Part shown: piece after piece, positions 55,954 through 64,000 of the stretch
Numbering within the stretch: position 1 is the stretch's first letter
Layout: each line of letters begins with the position of its first letter
From: Seriola aureovittata
Lineage: Eukaryota > Chordata > Actinopteri > Carangiformes > Carangidae
Direction of reading: 5' to 3'
Assembly (NCBI RefSeq): GCF_021018895.1
Contig: NC_079387.1
Span: 11,408,542-11,472,541, forward strand
DNA: 64,000 bases
Notes under the pieces: generated by a model
The model's input: the letters and a program-made list of their open reading frames with translations, nothing else
What the model was told of the DNA's origin: nothing
Database searches by the model: none
Position numbers and translations under genes: made by a program

Positions 55954-56727
55954 TTAAAGTATGCAGCAGCGCTTCTTCTTCTTCTTGCCGCTCGGTCCGT
56001 TTTTGTCTTTGCTCTCGGACATTTTCTTCTTACGAACCTCCCGCATGAGGTCGAAGAACACCTGAGGGAGGGAAGAAGAGGGAGGGGCGTTAACGGGTGG
56101 AGAAGGGTCCCGGAGCTGCACAGCACACGCACCTTCCCTCGGGGCAGGAAGAACTGAGCTGCAACATGTCGGCACCAGCTGATGATGTTTCAACTTCTTC
56201 AGTAAATCTGACGCTAACCTGCAGCTGCACCTCAGGAATGTACAGAGCCACAAGGAAACAGGAAGGAAGCTGACAAAGAAACTGAGTTCCTGTTTCCTAG
56301 AAGCAGGTCAAGCACCTGAGCTGATCACAACAGCCACCTGACAAACATCTGTGCAGATGTGTCTCGAGTCTCCGGATCACAGCTCCTGCTCCGTTCTTCA
56401 GAGCGACTGAAGAAGCTGCAGAACTCGGAGTTAATGAACTCAGGTTTACTTCCTGAAGCTTCCCTCCACGCAGACAGACAGGAAGTAAAAACACCACGTC
56501 ACAACAAACGAGCTCTTAACGAGCCTCTCGTGTCCTCGCCGTGCACGTACCTTGTCCACGTTGGCTCTCGTCTTCGCCGAGGTCTCCACGTACTGAACCC
56601 CCCACTCGCCCGCCTTCGCCGTGGCCTCGTCTGCAGAAACCTGCCGCCGCTCCTCCAGGTCCGACTTGTTCCCCACCAGGAGCAGAGGGATCGCCTCCTC
56701 CTCCTTCACCCGCAGGATCTGCTCCCT

Positions 56728-56795
<68 letters not shown>

Positions 56796-57305
56796 CATCT
56801 GGGTGAGAAACATCTGGGTGAGAAACATCTGGATGAAATGGACAGAGTACAGCAGCGAAGACTCGAGGAGGACGGGTTCCTGTCTTTAAACCAGCAGGCG
56901 ATACCTGAACTCGGACGTGGCGGTGAAGGACTCGTGCTCTGTGATGGAGAACACCAGCAGGAAGCCCTCGCCGCTGCGGAAGTAGTTGTCTCTGATGGCG
57001 GCGTAGTCCTCCTGACCCGCCGTGTCCAGGATGTCGATCTGGACGTCCTCGCCGTCCAGGACCACCTTCTTCCTGTAGCTGTCGGCCTTGGTGGGCTCGT
57101 AATCCTCCACGAACTACGAGCAGAGAAAGGATTATGTGACAGGAAGTGCAGGGAGCAGGGGTTCATGGGAAATGCGGTCCTGAAGTCTCACCTCGTCGTA
57201 CATGAACTGCAGGGTGAGGGCGGACTTCCCCACGCCGCCGCTGCCCACCATGATCACCTTATGGAGAACCAGGGAGGTCTGGTTCTTGTTCTTGCCGGAC
57301 GCCAT
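55954..57305 (-). CDS. ralb: Ras-like small GTPase RalB, complete, four coding exons
   Basis: Coding exons on the minus strand are 57192-57305 ([16 protein letters not shown] to LTLQFMYDE), 56905-57113 ([16 protein letters not shown] to FTATSEF), 56551-56725 ([16 protein letters not shown] to TRANVDK) and 55954-56061 ([13 protein letters not shown] to RCCIL-stop). The phases fit and the total is 201 residues. The GTPase motifs are intact: P-loop GSGGVGKSA, effector loop [12 protein letters not shown], switch [15 protein letters not shown] and ETSAK. The C-terminus is a lysine run followed by a CCIL prenylation box. RalB recruits exocyst and RalBP1 at membranes downstream of RalGEFs. ESKDKNGPS resembles RALB more than RALA, although CCIL is RALA-like. 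The polybasic tail is about five residues shorter than the usual 206-residue Ral. Fish may have two ralb copies. Confidence 0.95.
56729..56791. repeat. (CA)31 microsatellite inside the ralb intron, touching the exon 3 acceptor
   Basis: The array is about 63 bases of uninterrupted CA within a 179-base intron (56726-56904). On the ralb sense strand it is (TG)n ending directly in TGTGTCAG|GGAG, so the usual pyrimidine tract of the 3' splice site is replaced by TG repeats. Imperfect copies of 'gagaaacatctgg' lie next to it at about 56791-56833. Confidence 0.97.
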
Positions 57306-57356
57306 GACTCTGGTCTACGTCAGTCCAGCAGCTCACAGCTCCGCCTGACTACTGAA

Positions 57357-58240
57357 GACCAGCAGAGACCAGCAGGGACCAGGAAAGACCAGGAGAGACC
57401 AGCAGGGACCAGCAGGGACCAGGAGAGACCAGCAGGGACCAGGAGAGACCAGCAGGGACCAGCAGGGACCAGCAGGGACCAGCAGGGACCAGCAGGGACC
57501 AGGAAAGACCAGGAGAGACCAGCAGGGACCAGCAGGGACCAGCAGGGACCAGCAGAGACCAGCAGGGACCAGCAGGGACCAGCAGGGACCAGCAGGGACC
57601 AGGAGAGACCAGCAGAGACCAGCAGAGACCAGCAGGGACCAGCAGAGACCAGCAGGGACCAGGAAAGACCAGGAGAGACCAGCAGGGACCAGCAGGGACC
57701 AGCAGAGACCAGCAGAGACCAGCAGGGACCAGCAGGGACCAGGAAAGACCAGGAGAGACCAGCAGAGACCAGCAGAGACCAGCAGGGACCAGCAGAGACC
57801 AGGAGAGACCAGCAGAGACCAGCAGAGACCAGCAGGGACCAGCAGGGACCAGCAGAGACCAGGAGAGACCAAGAGACCAGCAGGGACCAGCGGAGACCAG
57901 CAGAGACCAGAAGAGACCAGAAGAGACCAGAAGAGACCAGCAGAGACCAGCAGAGACCAGCAGAGACCAGCAGAGACCAGCAGAGACCAACGGGGACCAG
58001 GAGGGACCAGGAGAGACCAGCAGAGACCAGCAGAGACCAGCAGAGACCAACGGGGACCAGGAGAGACCAGGAGAGACCAGCAGAGACCAGCAGAGACCAA
58101 CGGGGACCAGCAGAGACCAGCAGAGACCAGCAGAGACCAGCAGAGACCAGCAGAGACCAGCAGGACCAGCAGAGACCAGCAGAGACCAGCAGAGACCAGG
58201 AGAGACCAACGGGGACCAGGAGAGACCAGGAGAGACAGGC
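57357..58240. repeat. 10-bp minisatellite (GACCAGCAGG and variants), about 88 units
   Basis: The array is built from decamers such as GACCAGCAGG, GACCAGCAGA, GACCAGGAGA and GACCAGGAAA, with a small phase slip near 57870. It starts about 50 bases upstream of the ralb ATG at 57305 and extends away from it, so it lies in ralb's 5'UTR or, more likely, its first intron. On the ralb sense strand it reads (CTGCTGGTCC)n, which is pyrimidine-rich. CTTCAG at about 57353 could be the 3' splice site. The long open frames through the array on both strands exist only because the decamer lacks stop codons. Confidence 0.95.
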
Positions 58241-58249
58241 AGATAAAAA

Positions 58250-60168
58250 TACTGGCTGATGAACATGATTCAAAATGTTTTAAATGAGCTTAATGTAAAT
58301 TTTCCATAAGAATAAAATCTAATAAAACAGGTTTCATACTTACCAAACTCCTAAACCTCTGTAACGCAGACCTGCAACAACAAGATGAATTGATCGATTA
58401 TCATTTATCAATAACCAGAGGATGATTGGTGGTTTCACTTGACACCTGATCATTTGTCTGAACTCTGATTAAAACTTATAATCAATTAAATCAGTGACAA
58501 ATCTATAATCATAGCGTTAATTATTCAGTAATAAAACAACAGATGCAATAATAAATAAACAAACACAGATTTGAATTTTCTGCAGCTGCACATTAGAAAC
58601 GAAGACGAATCTTTTGTGACACGTTGATTAAACTGGACTGAACCAGTTTCATCCTCGTCACCTGATTCAAACGTATCAAACATGATCAGTTTACAGATGC
58701 ACATATAAAAAAAGAGTGAATCATTAACTGTAACTGTCACCTTTCACCTGCGACTGTCATAAAGACATATATCGTCTCACGTGACAAACTGCAGCTGCTT
58801 CCTATTCAAACTGACATGAATCACATTATATTTGTCTTCGTTAATGATATTTTACATTATTTAATATTTCTATGATTTATTTTCCTAGTTGCAGCTTCTG
58901 CTTCAAACTGGTTCCGAACGTTTTCATTGTTCAGTGGATTTTATTTTCTCCACATTAGTGGTCGGCCCCTCCTGAGCCTGCTACACATGCAGGTTTCATT
59001 ATCTCATTCAACCAGTACACGACTGATTAAACGACTAGTTAATGAACTGATGACTCGACTGGCAGAACATTCAAATAGTTGGTTAATTGTAAAAGTCTCT
59101 GTTTAAAGCAACCGCGTCAGCTGAGTCTCAGATGTGGAGACTTTTCACAGTTTTATACGACAGGAAACGAAACATTTGGGTTTCTGATAAACATCTATTT
59201 GAACTTATAAAGTCAAAACCAAATGAAATGATCAATAATTAAAGAGAATAGTTGAGTTTATGGTCGGGCTGCAGGGTACGCACAAAACGATGATGATGTG
59301 ATTTCTGTACCAAACAAACATGTTTCTTTACCTGTGGAGAATATAGGACCTGCAGGTCGGGCGTCTCTGCAGCAGTTTTCCTTCATAAAAAGCTAAAGCT
59401 CCTGGGAATTGAATATTGTGATTTCAATTATATTCTGATTGATTGTGCAGCTCTATCTTTTGGTTATTGTTGGTGGAATATTACGACCTGCCTGAGACTT
59501 TCTGTGTCAGATAATAAACACGTGAATTAATGGATGATAAATCACAGCAGAGTTGATCTGCTGCTTCTATTTACATCTGTGCTTGAAGTCCTTCTACAGA
59601 GGCAGGGGCCCACAGACCCGCGGGCCCCTGAGCGTGCTCCAGTGGCAGTGTTTGGTGAAGGGCCCTGTGATAAAGGGCCACTGTAAACACACTGCAGGGA
59701 GGTACGTGACCTTTCCAGCTGTCTGCCAGAGGAAGGACACTGAGGCCAGAGCAGCAGCAGCAGCAGCAGCGGCTCAGTGATACACACTGTGAACAGCCTC
59801 AGCTCTGCACTCAAACACACGGTGAACCCGCTGCTGTGACAAAGAGGAACTATAATTCACCCTGTCCTCACTCCGCTCCAGCTTCCTCTCTGTGTTCACC
59901 AGCTGACAGCTGTGAAACACTTTCTACAAGACACTCCACAGCCGCCTCGGGTCCCGCCTTCAGCCCACACGGCGCCTCTGATTGGCCGAAGTCTGGAGCA
60001 GGACCCATCCTATTGGCCGCTCGTGCCGTCCGTTAGCAGGCAGTTAGCTAGCCAGTGAAGCAGCGACAGATAACGCTTTCTTTTCCCTCGGACGTTAAAA
60101 CGTTTTCCCGCCGGAGCGGACAACGTCACGGCGGCTTCAGACACCTTAGAAAAACTGCCACAACTCAC
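58250..60168 (-). other. ralb: ralb first intron (inferred) with repeat copy
   Basis: This lies between the decamer array and the predicted non-coding exon. It is AT-rich from 58260 to 59530, holds the 'GCTGCACGATAT' repeat copy, and has a GC-richer block at 59590-59780 with CAG repeats (about 59752-59770). No other exon was recognised. Confidence 0.45.
59265..59455 (+). mobile_element. 'GCTGCACGATAT' interspersed repeat, copy 2
   Basis: GGGCTGCAGGGTACGCAC at the left and ATTGTGCAGCTCTAT at the right are inverted. The interior shares GATGATGATGTGATTTCTGT and AACATGTTTCTTTACCTG with the copy at 36180-36400. Confidence 0.65.
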
Positions 60169-60240
60169 CTGGTGACGTGTTCTCCTGTCCAGCGCTGAGA
60201 AATCTGCCATAAAGCGACGCACACACAACTTTCACAAGTT
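60169..60240 (-). promoter_or_regulatory. ralb: Probable ralb non-coding first exon and nearby promoter
   Basis: A strong donor, CACCAG|GTGAGTT, reads on the minus strand with the last exon base at 60169. It lies about 2.9 kb upstream of the ralb start codon in a moderately CpG-rich segment (about 59930-60360). The segment holds two ATTGG boxes (near 59980 and 60013) and an AAAATGGCGCCGCC YY1-like site near 60325. Mammalian RALB also has an upstream untranslated exon. A 14-codon frame starting at 60210 (MADFSALDRRTRHQ) stays open to the donor, so this could instead be a coding exon of an unrecognised gene. The 5' end shown is approximate. Confidence 0.45.
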
Positions 60241-60429
60241 GACCAGGAGACTCTGCCCCACCTTGTACCCGGACTCAGCCGAAGATCGTCTATGTCCGAG
60301 CAGAGGAGTCACTCTGCAGCTGAAAATGGCGCCGCCCGCAGAGCCGTCACAGAGGCGTCTTTTTCAGTGCCTGAGAAAAAATACACTCGGTACGAACCAA
60401 CGCGTTTCACGTTATTTGACTTAAAGTAG

Positions 60430-62950
60430 AATGACATCAGATGTGGGCGCGTGCAGAGAAATGTGGCTCCTCCTTCTTCTATTGAGAGCAGCTCGTGGTC
60501 TAATGAACCCAGGAAAAGCACGGAGTGATACATCTTACCTTGTATTTCCTCTCAGCACGAGGCAGATAACAGTAACAGGATATGATGTCACGGAATTCCT
60601 CGCACTTATCTATGAATTTATTCAGTTATTGTTTATTTATTTATTTTTATTTGAAGAAGTCGCTCTCTTAAATTATGTTTTTGTCTGTTTATTTACGTTT
60701 TTGTTTTTCTTCCATCATTCTTTATTTAAATTTTTATTTATTTGTCTATTGTACTTTTTCAAATTTGAAAAAATGGAAGTTAAAAATGAATTTATTTATT
60801 CATAGTTTGTTTATTAATTAATTATTTTATGTGAAGAAAACTCACTTACGTAAATGATATTTAGATTTGTCTTTTTATTTATTTTAATCATTCTTTATTG
60901 AATTTTTTATTTGTCGGTTTTTTTTGTAAACTTTCAAATTTGAAAAAATGGAAGTTAAAAATTAATTAATTTATATATTGTTTATTTATTGGTTATTTTA
61001 TTTAAATTATGTAATTGTCTTTTTTCCCCTTTTTATTTATTTATTCATTATCATTATTGGAATTTTGTAGATTTGTCTATTTTTATAGAGATGTCTGATT
61101 GTTTGTTCATTTTCAGATATGAATAAATGGAAGTTAAAAAAAATTACGTATTTATTTATTGTTTATTTATTAATTGATTATTTTATCTTGGGAAGTCTTT
61201 CACTCAAATTATGTATTTGTCTTTTTTTCTTTTTATTTATTTTCATCATTTGTTTGTTTTATTTAAAGGGCTGGTATGTCTGAAGTTTTTCCATTTAATA
61301 GCTTCATTATTTTCCACGGCAGGATTTCATGCACGTTGCCCACATTGTTATTCTCCCATGTAGTTGTTCATGTATTTCAGAAGCAGAGACCATCGGCATA
61401 AAGTTTCTGAACTTAGTGAACAAGAGAAACATTTGTTCAGAGTCACAGCAGCAAAATAAGTGACATGAAGATGGAAGGAGACCGAACCAAAACCTTTTCT
61501 ACCTGCACTGTCATTTCCATAGGTTATAAAGGTCACTGACATTCATCTGCAGCTGTGGTACAAACATGTAATTCCCATATTTGGAGCAAAGATGGCGCTG
61601 TTTCATTACTTTATCCAGTGCTGACAAACTAATGCATTTAACGCAGATTGTAATGAGGTGAAATCATCACATTTAACTTCTCTGGATTTCCCTTTAAACG
61701 ACCTCTGACCGGATTTACAGTTAAGAAAATGTGTTTTGTCTTGTAGAATAATTTTATAGACATTTCCTCCAAACACAGACTGACACATTTACTATGTTTG
61801 GAAACTTTGAGAATTCAGATTCAGTGGATTTGCACAAAACAACATGTGTTGTTAATCTATGTTGTCAGAATCATTCAAATCAAACTCATGTGATTTCTGT
61901 AAAAAAAACAACAAATAAAAACAGGGTCATGTGAGGGAAAAACAGACCTGACCTGTTTTTTACACCTCATGTTGTTTTGCCTTATGATAATCACCAGCTG
62001 AAAGGTCAGATGTCACCTCGGCAGTCTGCTTCAGCTGGAGGAGCTGATTTGGTTCGGGAGGTTTTTACTAACAAATGTTGTCAGGACGTCCTGCCACTCA
62101 TCAGTCAGAGGTGTTGCAGGTCGTGTTGGATTTGACTGGAGAGGCTCAGGCTCTCTGAATATTCACATGTCTGTTTAAGGTTTATACACTTCTACAATAA
62201 CACATTAACATTGGTCATCCTAATAACATGAACACTGACTGACACTCAGCTGTGATTTCCTCCAGCTTCAAGGTGTTTTTTTAATCTCCTGTGACACTGA
62301 AGGATTTTTCTGTCCAACGATTCAAAATTAATTAAAGGAGCTTCTTTAAATTAACACCCAGGATTAGTAATAACATGTCCATCAACATACAAGTGGACCG
62401 TTGTGTCCACATACTTTTGGCCACACAAATGTCCTGTACATTAGACTGTCACTGAGACATAAGAGATAAAAACAGCTGATTATAATAATAATGTTGAATA
62501 GATAGATACTTTATTTATTATTAGATTATTATATTAGATATTAGTATGTAGCATAATATTAGAATATTATGATATTATTTATTGCACGGGATGATGTTTC
62601 CTGTGTTTTATTACGTCATGTCTCCTACATTAAAGCTGCAGTAAGTTTCCCTTCAGTGCCAATAAAGTTAAAGTTGAATTACCACTGATAAAACATCCAA
62701 TCAGTGAGACGTGATTAGTTCCGCTCCTCTCTGACAGACACTGTTCCACCACTGAAGTGCGGTAATATAATATACAGTCATACATAGTGTTTATATTGTG
62801 TTTTCTGGCGGGAAACCTGTGATCAGTATCTTCTGTCACTCACCGTGATAAAAGCTTTAGTCAGTAAATCTGCTCCAAGTCACCGCAGGAATATGATCTG
62901 AATCCCCTCAGGAATAATTCAGTGATTTCTCCTCGGGGAGCATTATTATT
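60430..62950. other. Spacer between ralb and inhbb promoters: AT-rich, no gene seen
   Basis: 60600-61270 contains several degenerate tandem-like copies of an AT-rich segment with AAATTTGAAAAAATGGAAGT (near 60760 and 60940) and TTTATTTATTTA. The rest is unique. No exon or RNA gene was recognised. Confidence 0.55.
62395..62440 (+). mobile_element. Solo Tc1-like terminal sequence
   Basis: GTGTCCACATACTTTTGGCCACAC repeats the right end of the element at 54854-55574. No matching left end was found nearby. Confidence 0.6.
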
Positions 62951-63008
62951 AACACCGCCCCCTCCCTCCCTCCCTCCCTCCCTCCTCCTCCTCTCTCTCC
63001 CTCTCCTC

Positions 63009-63060
63009 ATTGGCCGCGCCCACCTGATTCTGACCCCCCCCCCCCTCCCTGTATATAAAA
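63009..63060 (+). promoter_or_regulatory. inhbb: inhbb core promoter: ATTGG (inverted CCAAT) and TATA box
   Basis: ATTGG at 63009-63013 sits about 40 bases upstream of TATATAAAA at 63052-63060, with a C-rich run between. A start site near 63085 is expected from TATA spacing. This gives a leader of roughly 690 bases before the inhbb ATG if it is unspliced. Upstream, 62955-63000 is a CCCTCC-rich pyrimidine stretch. Confidence 0.7.
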
Positions 63061-63102
63061 AAGTTTTCGGTGTGTGGCGGCTCCCGAGTCTCAGACGCCA
63101 GA

Positions 63103-63246
63103 ATGGAAACGCTCCTCGGTGCGCTCACTGGCACACCTCCCTCTCCTCCTCCTCCTCCTCATCTTCTTCTTCTTCTTAATTGCGCATCGGCACTCCGGCA
63201 GCAGCACAGTGGGAGTCACGAGCAAGAACGTTTGAACTGTATGTAG
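63103..63246 (+). other. uORF 1 in the inhbb leader (47 codons, strong start context)
   Basis: The frame starts with ATG at 63103 (A at -3, G at +4) about 20 bases after the expected transcription start, and stops at TAG 63244-63246. It reads METLLGALTGTPPS, then short Pro and Leu runs encoded by CCT and CTT repeats. It ends before the inhbb ATG and is out of step with it. This is an upstream ORF only if the inferred start site is right. Confidence 0.6.
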
Positions 63247-63259
63247 AGAGTACAAAGTG

Positions 63260-63262
<3 letters not shown>

Positions 63263-63292
<30 letters not shown>

Positions 63293-63316
63293 GTGGAGCA
63301 AGAAATGATGGATTGA
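63263..63316 (+). other. uORF 2 in the inhbb leader: ten consecutive ATG codons
   Basis: A (GAT)n microsatellite at 63262-63292 places ten in-frame ATG codons in a row. VEQEMMD and a TGA at 63314-63316 follow. Two further short uORFs follow at 63326-63385 and 63405-63449. Translation has not been shown. Confidence 0.6.
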
Positions 63317-63772
63317 ACTTTGACAATGCTGAGGAGGGATTTGGATTCAGCTCTCGGTTTGTGGAGTAAGTTGCAGGAGATCTGAGCTGCTCTGACGCGG
63401 AGTGATGAGACCAGGAGTCGCGTTGTGCTTCTCAGAGGTGATGCTTTGATGCTTTGATGCTTTTAGTGTGAAGCTGCTCCCGAACCCGAACCCAGACAGG
63501 ACTCCGCTTCCCGCTTCTGACAGGCTGCTGAGAATGACCAAAGACATGCACATAACGATGTAATAAACAGATCTCCTGCACACACACATCTGCCAGTGAA
63601 TGGAAACAAACTGCACTGACTGGCATCCAAGTGCGTCAGACCTGCCCGAGCCGCCGTTACGCATGGAGGCAGCGCGGGACTGAGAGGAGTTTCTACCTGT
63701 TCACATTTCCTTTTATGATTTGAACTCGGACAAAAGAGGAAAAAACTTATTCTTCTCCTCCTCGAACAGAAA

Positions 63773-64000
63773 ATGAGTAGCTGTCTCTTCCGACTGGCAC
63801 TCCTCGTGGCTTGCGTCCTCTCCATCCGCTGCACCGCTGCGTCCGGGACCGAGGCGGAGGCGCACACGGCGCCCCGGGATACCTGCGCGTCCTGCGGCAT
63901 CGCTCAGCCGGAGGACCCCGAGTCGGGCCGGCTGAACGTGGACTTCCTGGAGGCGGTAAAGAGGCACATCCTGAGCAGGCTACAGATGCGGGAGAGGCCC
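63773..64000 (+). CDS. inhbb: Inhibin/activin beta-B subunit precursor, N-terminal 76 codons (cut by window edge)
   Basis: The frame opens MSSCLFRLALLVACVLSIRC, a hydrophobic signal peptide. The propeptide start follows, with DTCASCG, then VDFLEAVKRHILSRLQMRERP at the right edge. The DTC-SCG and FLEAVKRHILSRLQMR blocks match INHBB closely and fit INHBA less well. The product is a secreted TGF-beta family ligand. It dimerises to activin B, or with the alpha subunit to inhibin B, and regulates FSH and gonadal and embryonic signalling. The mature cystine-knot domain lies beyond the window. The chosen ATG is preceded by a pyrimidine stretch and AACAGAAA. Gene order ralb-inhbb matches the RALB-INHBB pairing of tetrapods. 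Confidence 0.95.
   Translation, partial: MSSCLFRLALLVACVLSIRCTAASGTEAEAHTAPRDTCASCGIAQPEDPESGRLNVDFLEAVKRHILSRLQMRERP

Noticed and set aside
57357..58240. CRISPR-like array
   Set aside because: Units are 10 bp with no unique spacers. This is a minisatellite in a vertebrate intron.
56838..58273. 473-codon plus-strand frame and Trp-Ser-Leu-Leu minus-strand frames
   Set aside because: They are the decamer minisatellite read in frame plus antisense of ralb exon 2. The 10-bp unit happens to lack stops.
60239..60424. Plus-strand 61-codon frame starting in the ralb promoter region
   Set aside because: No known domain and no clear donor followed by exons. It overlaps a CpG-rich promoter where such frames are common.

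Overview
This 64 kb window is animal nuclear DNA, almost certainly from a ray-finned (percomorph-type) teleost. The evidence is intron-split vertebrate genes, very dense (CA)n/(GT)n microsatellites, and fish-type dispersed repeats: a Tc1-like relic, a tRNA-derived SINE and a 'gctgcacgatat' family. No bacterial-style operon, CRISPR array or rRNA is present. Most long open frames in the window are artefacts of stop-free simple repeats.

Four protein-coding genes are supported. (1) agap1 (ArfGAP with GTPase, ankyrin and PH domains), minus strand. Its usual first coding exon is at 45219-45381, with a CpG-rich promoter at about 45.7-46.5 kb. A second, much longer candidate first exon lies at 2079-3285 with its own CpG-rich upstream region. 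Both exons end in the same splice phase with the same split base, so both could join the same exon 2, which lies off the left edge. Nearly everything from 1 to 45.2 kb is therefore agap1 intron. (2) faim (Fas apoptotic inhibitory molecule), minus strand, four coding exons, 47977-50525, encoding 181 residues. (3) ralb (Ral small GTPase), minus strand, four coding exons, 55954-57305, encoding 201 residues. A probable non-coding first exon ends at 60169. (4) inhbb (inhibin/activin beta-B), plus strand, with TATA and CCAAT boxes near 63.0 kb and the first 76 codons at 63773-64000. It runs off the right edge.

Layout: 1-45.2 kb is the agap1 intron and alternative exon, crowded with satellites. These include a 5.8 kb purine/pyrimidine block at 19.11-24.93 kb, an 88-unit CA array at 33.33-33.50 kb, a 54-base G run at 7.65 kb and a GAGT/GAGC array at 42.2-42.75 kb. 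45.2-46.5 kb is the agap1 5' region, 47.8-50.7 kb is faim, and 51.0-52.1 kb holds GAA and ACACA satellites. 52.1-55.9 kb is a spacer with a Tc1-like relic, 55.9-60.3 kb is ralb including an 0.88 kb 10-bp minisatellite, and 60.4-63.0 kb is AT-rich spacer. 63.0-64.0 kb is the inhbb promoter, leader and first exon.

The genes are unrelated in biochemistry: Arf/GTPase trafficking, apoptosis inhibition, Ral signalling and TGF-beta ligand. The points most worth a second look are how simple repeats sit against gene-processing signals: a UG array abutting a ralb 3' splice site, a pyrimidine-rich minisatellite running to within about 50 bases of the ralb start codon, and an inhbb leader with four uORFs, one of which opens with ten consecutive ATG codons. 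No clearly new biological system is visible.
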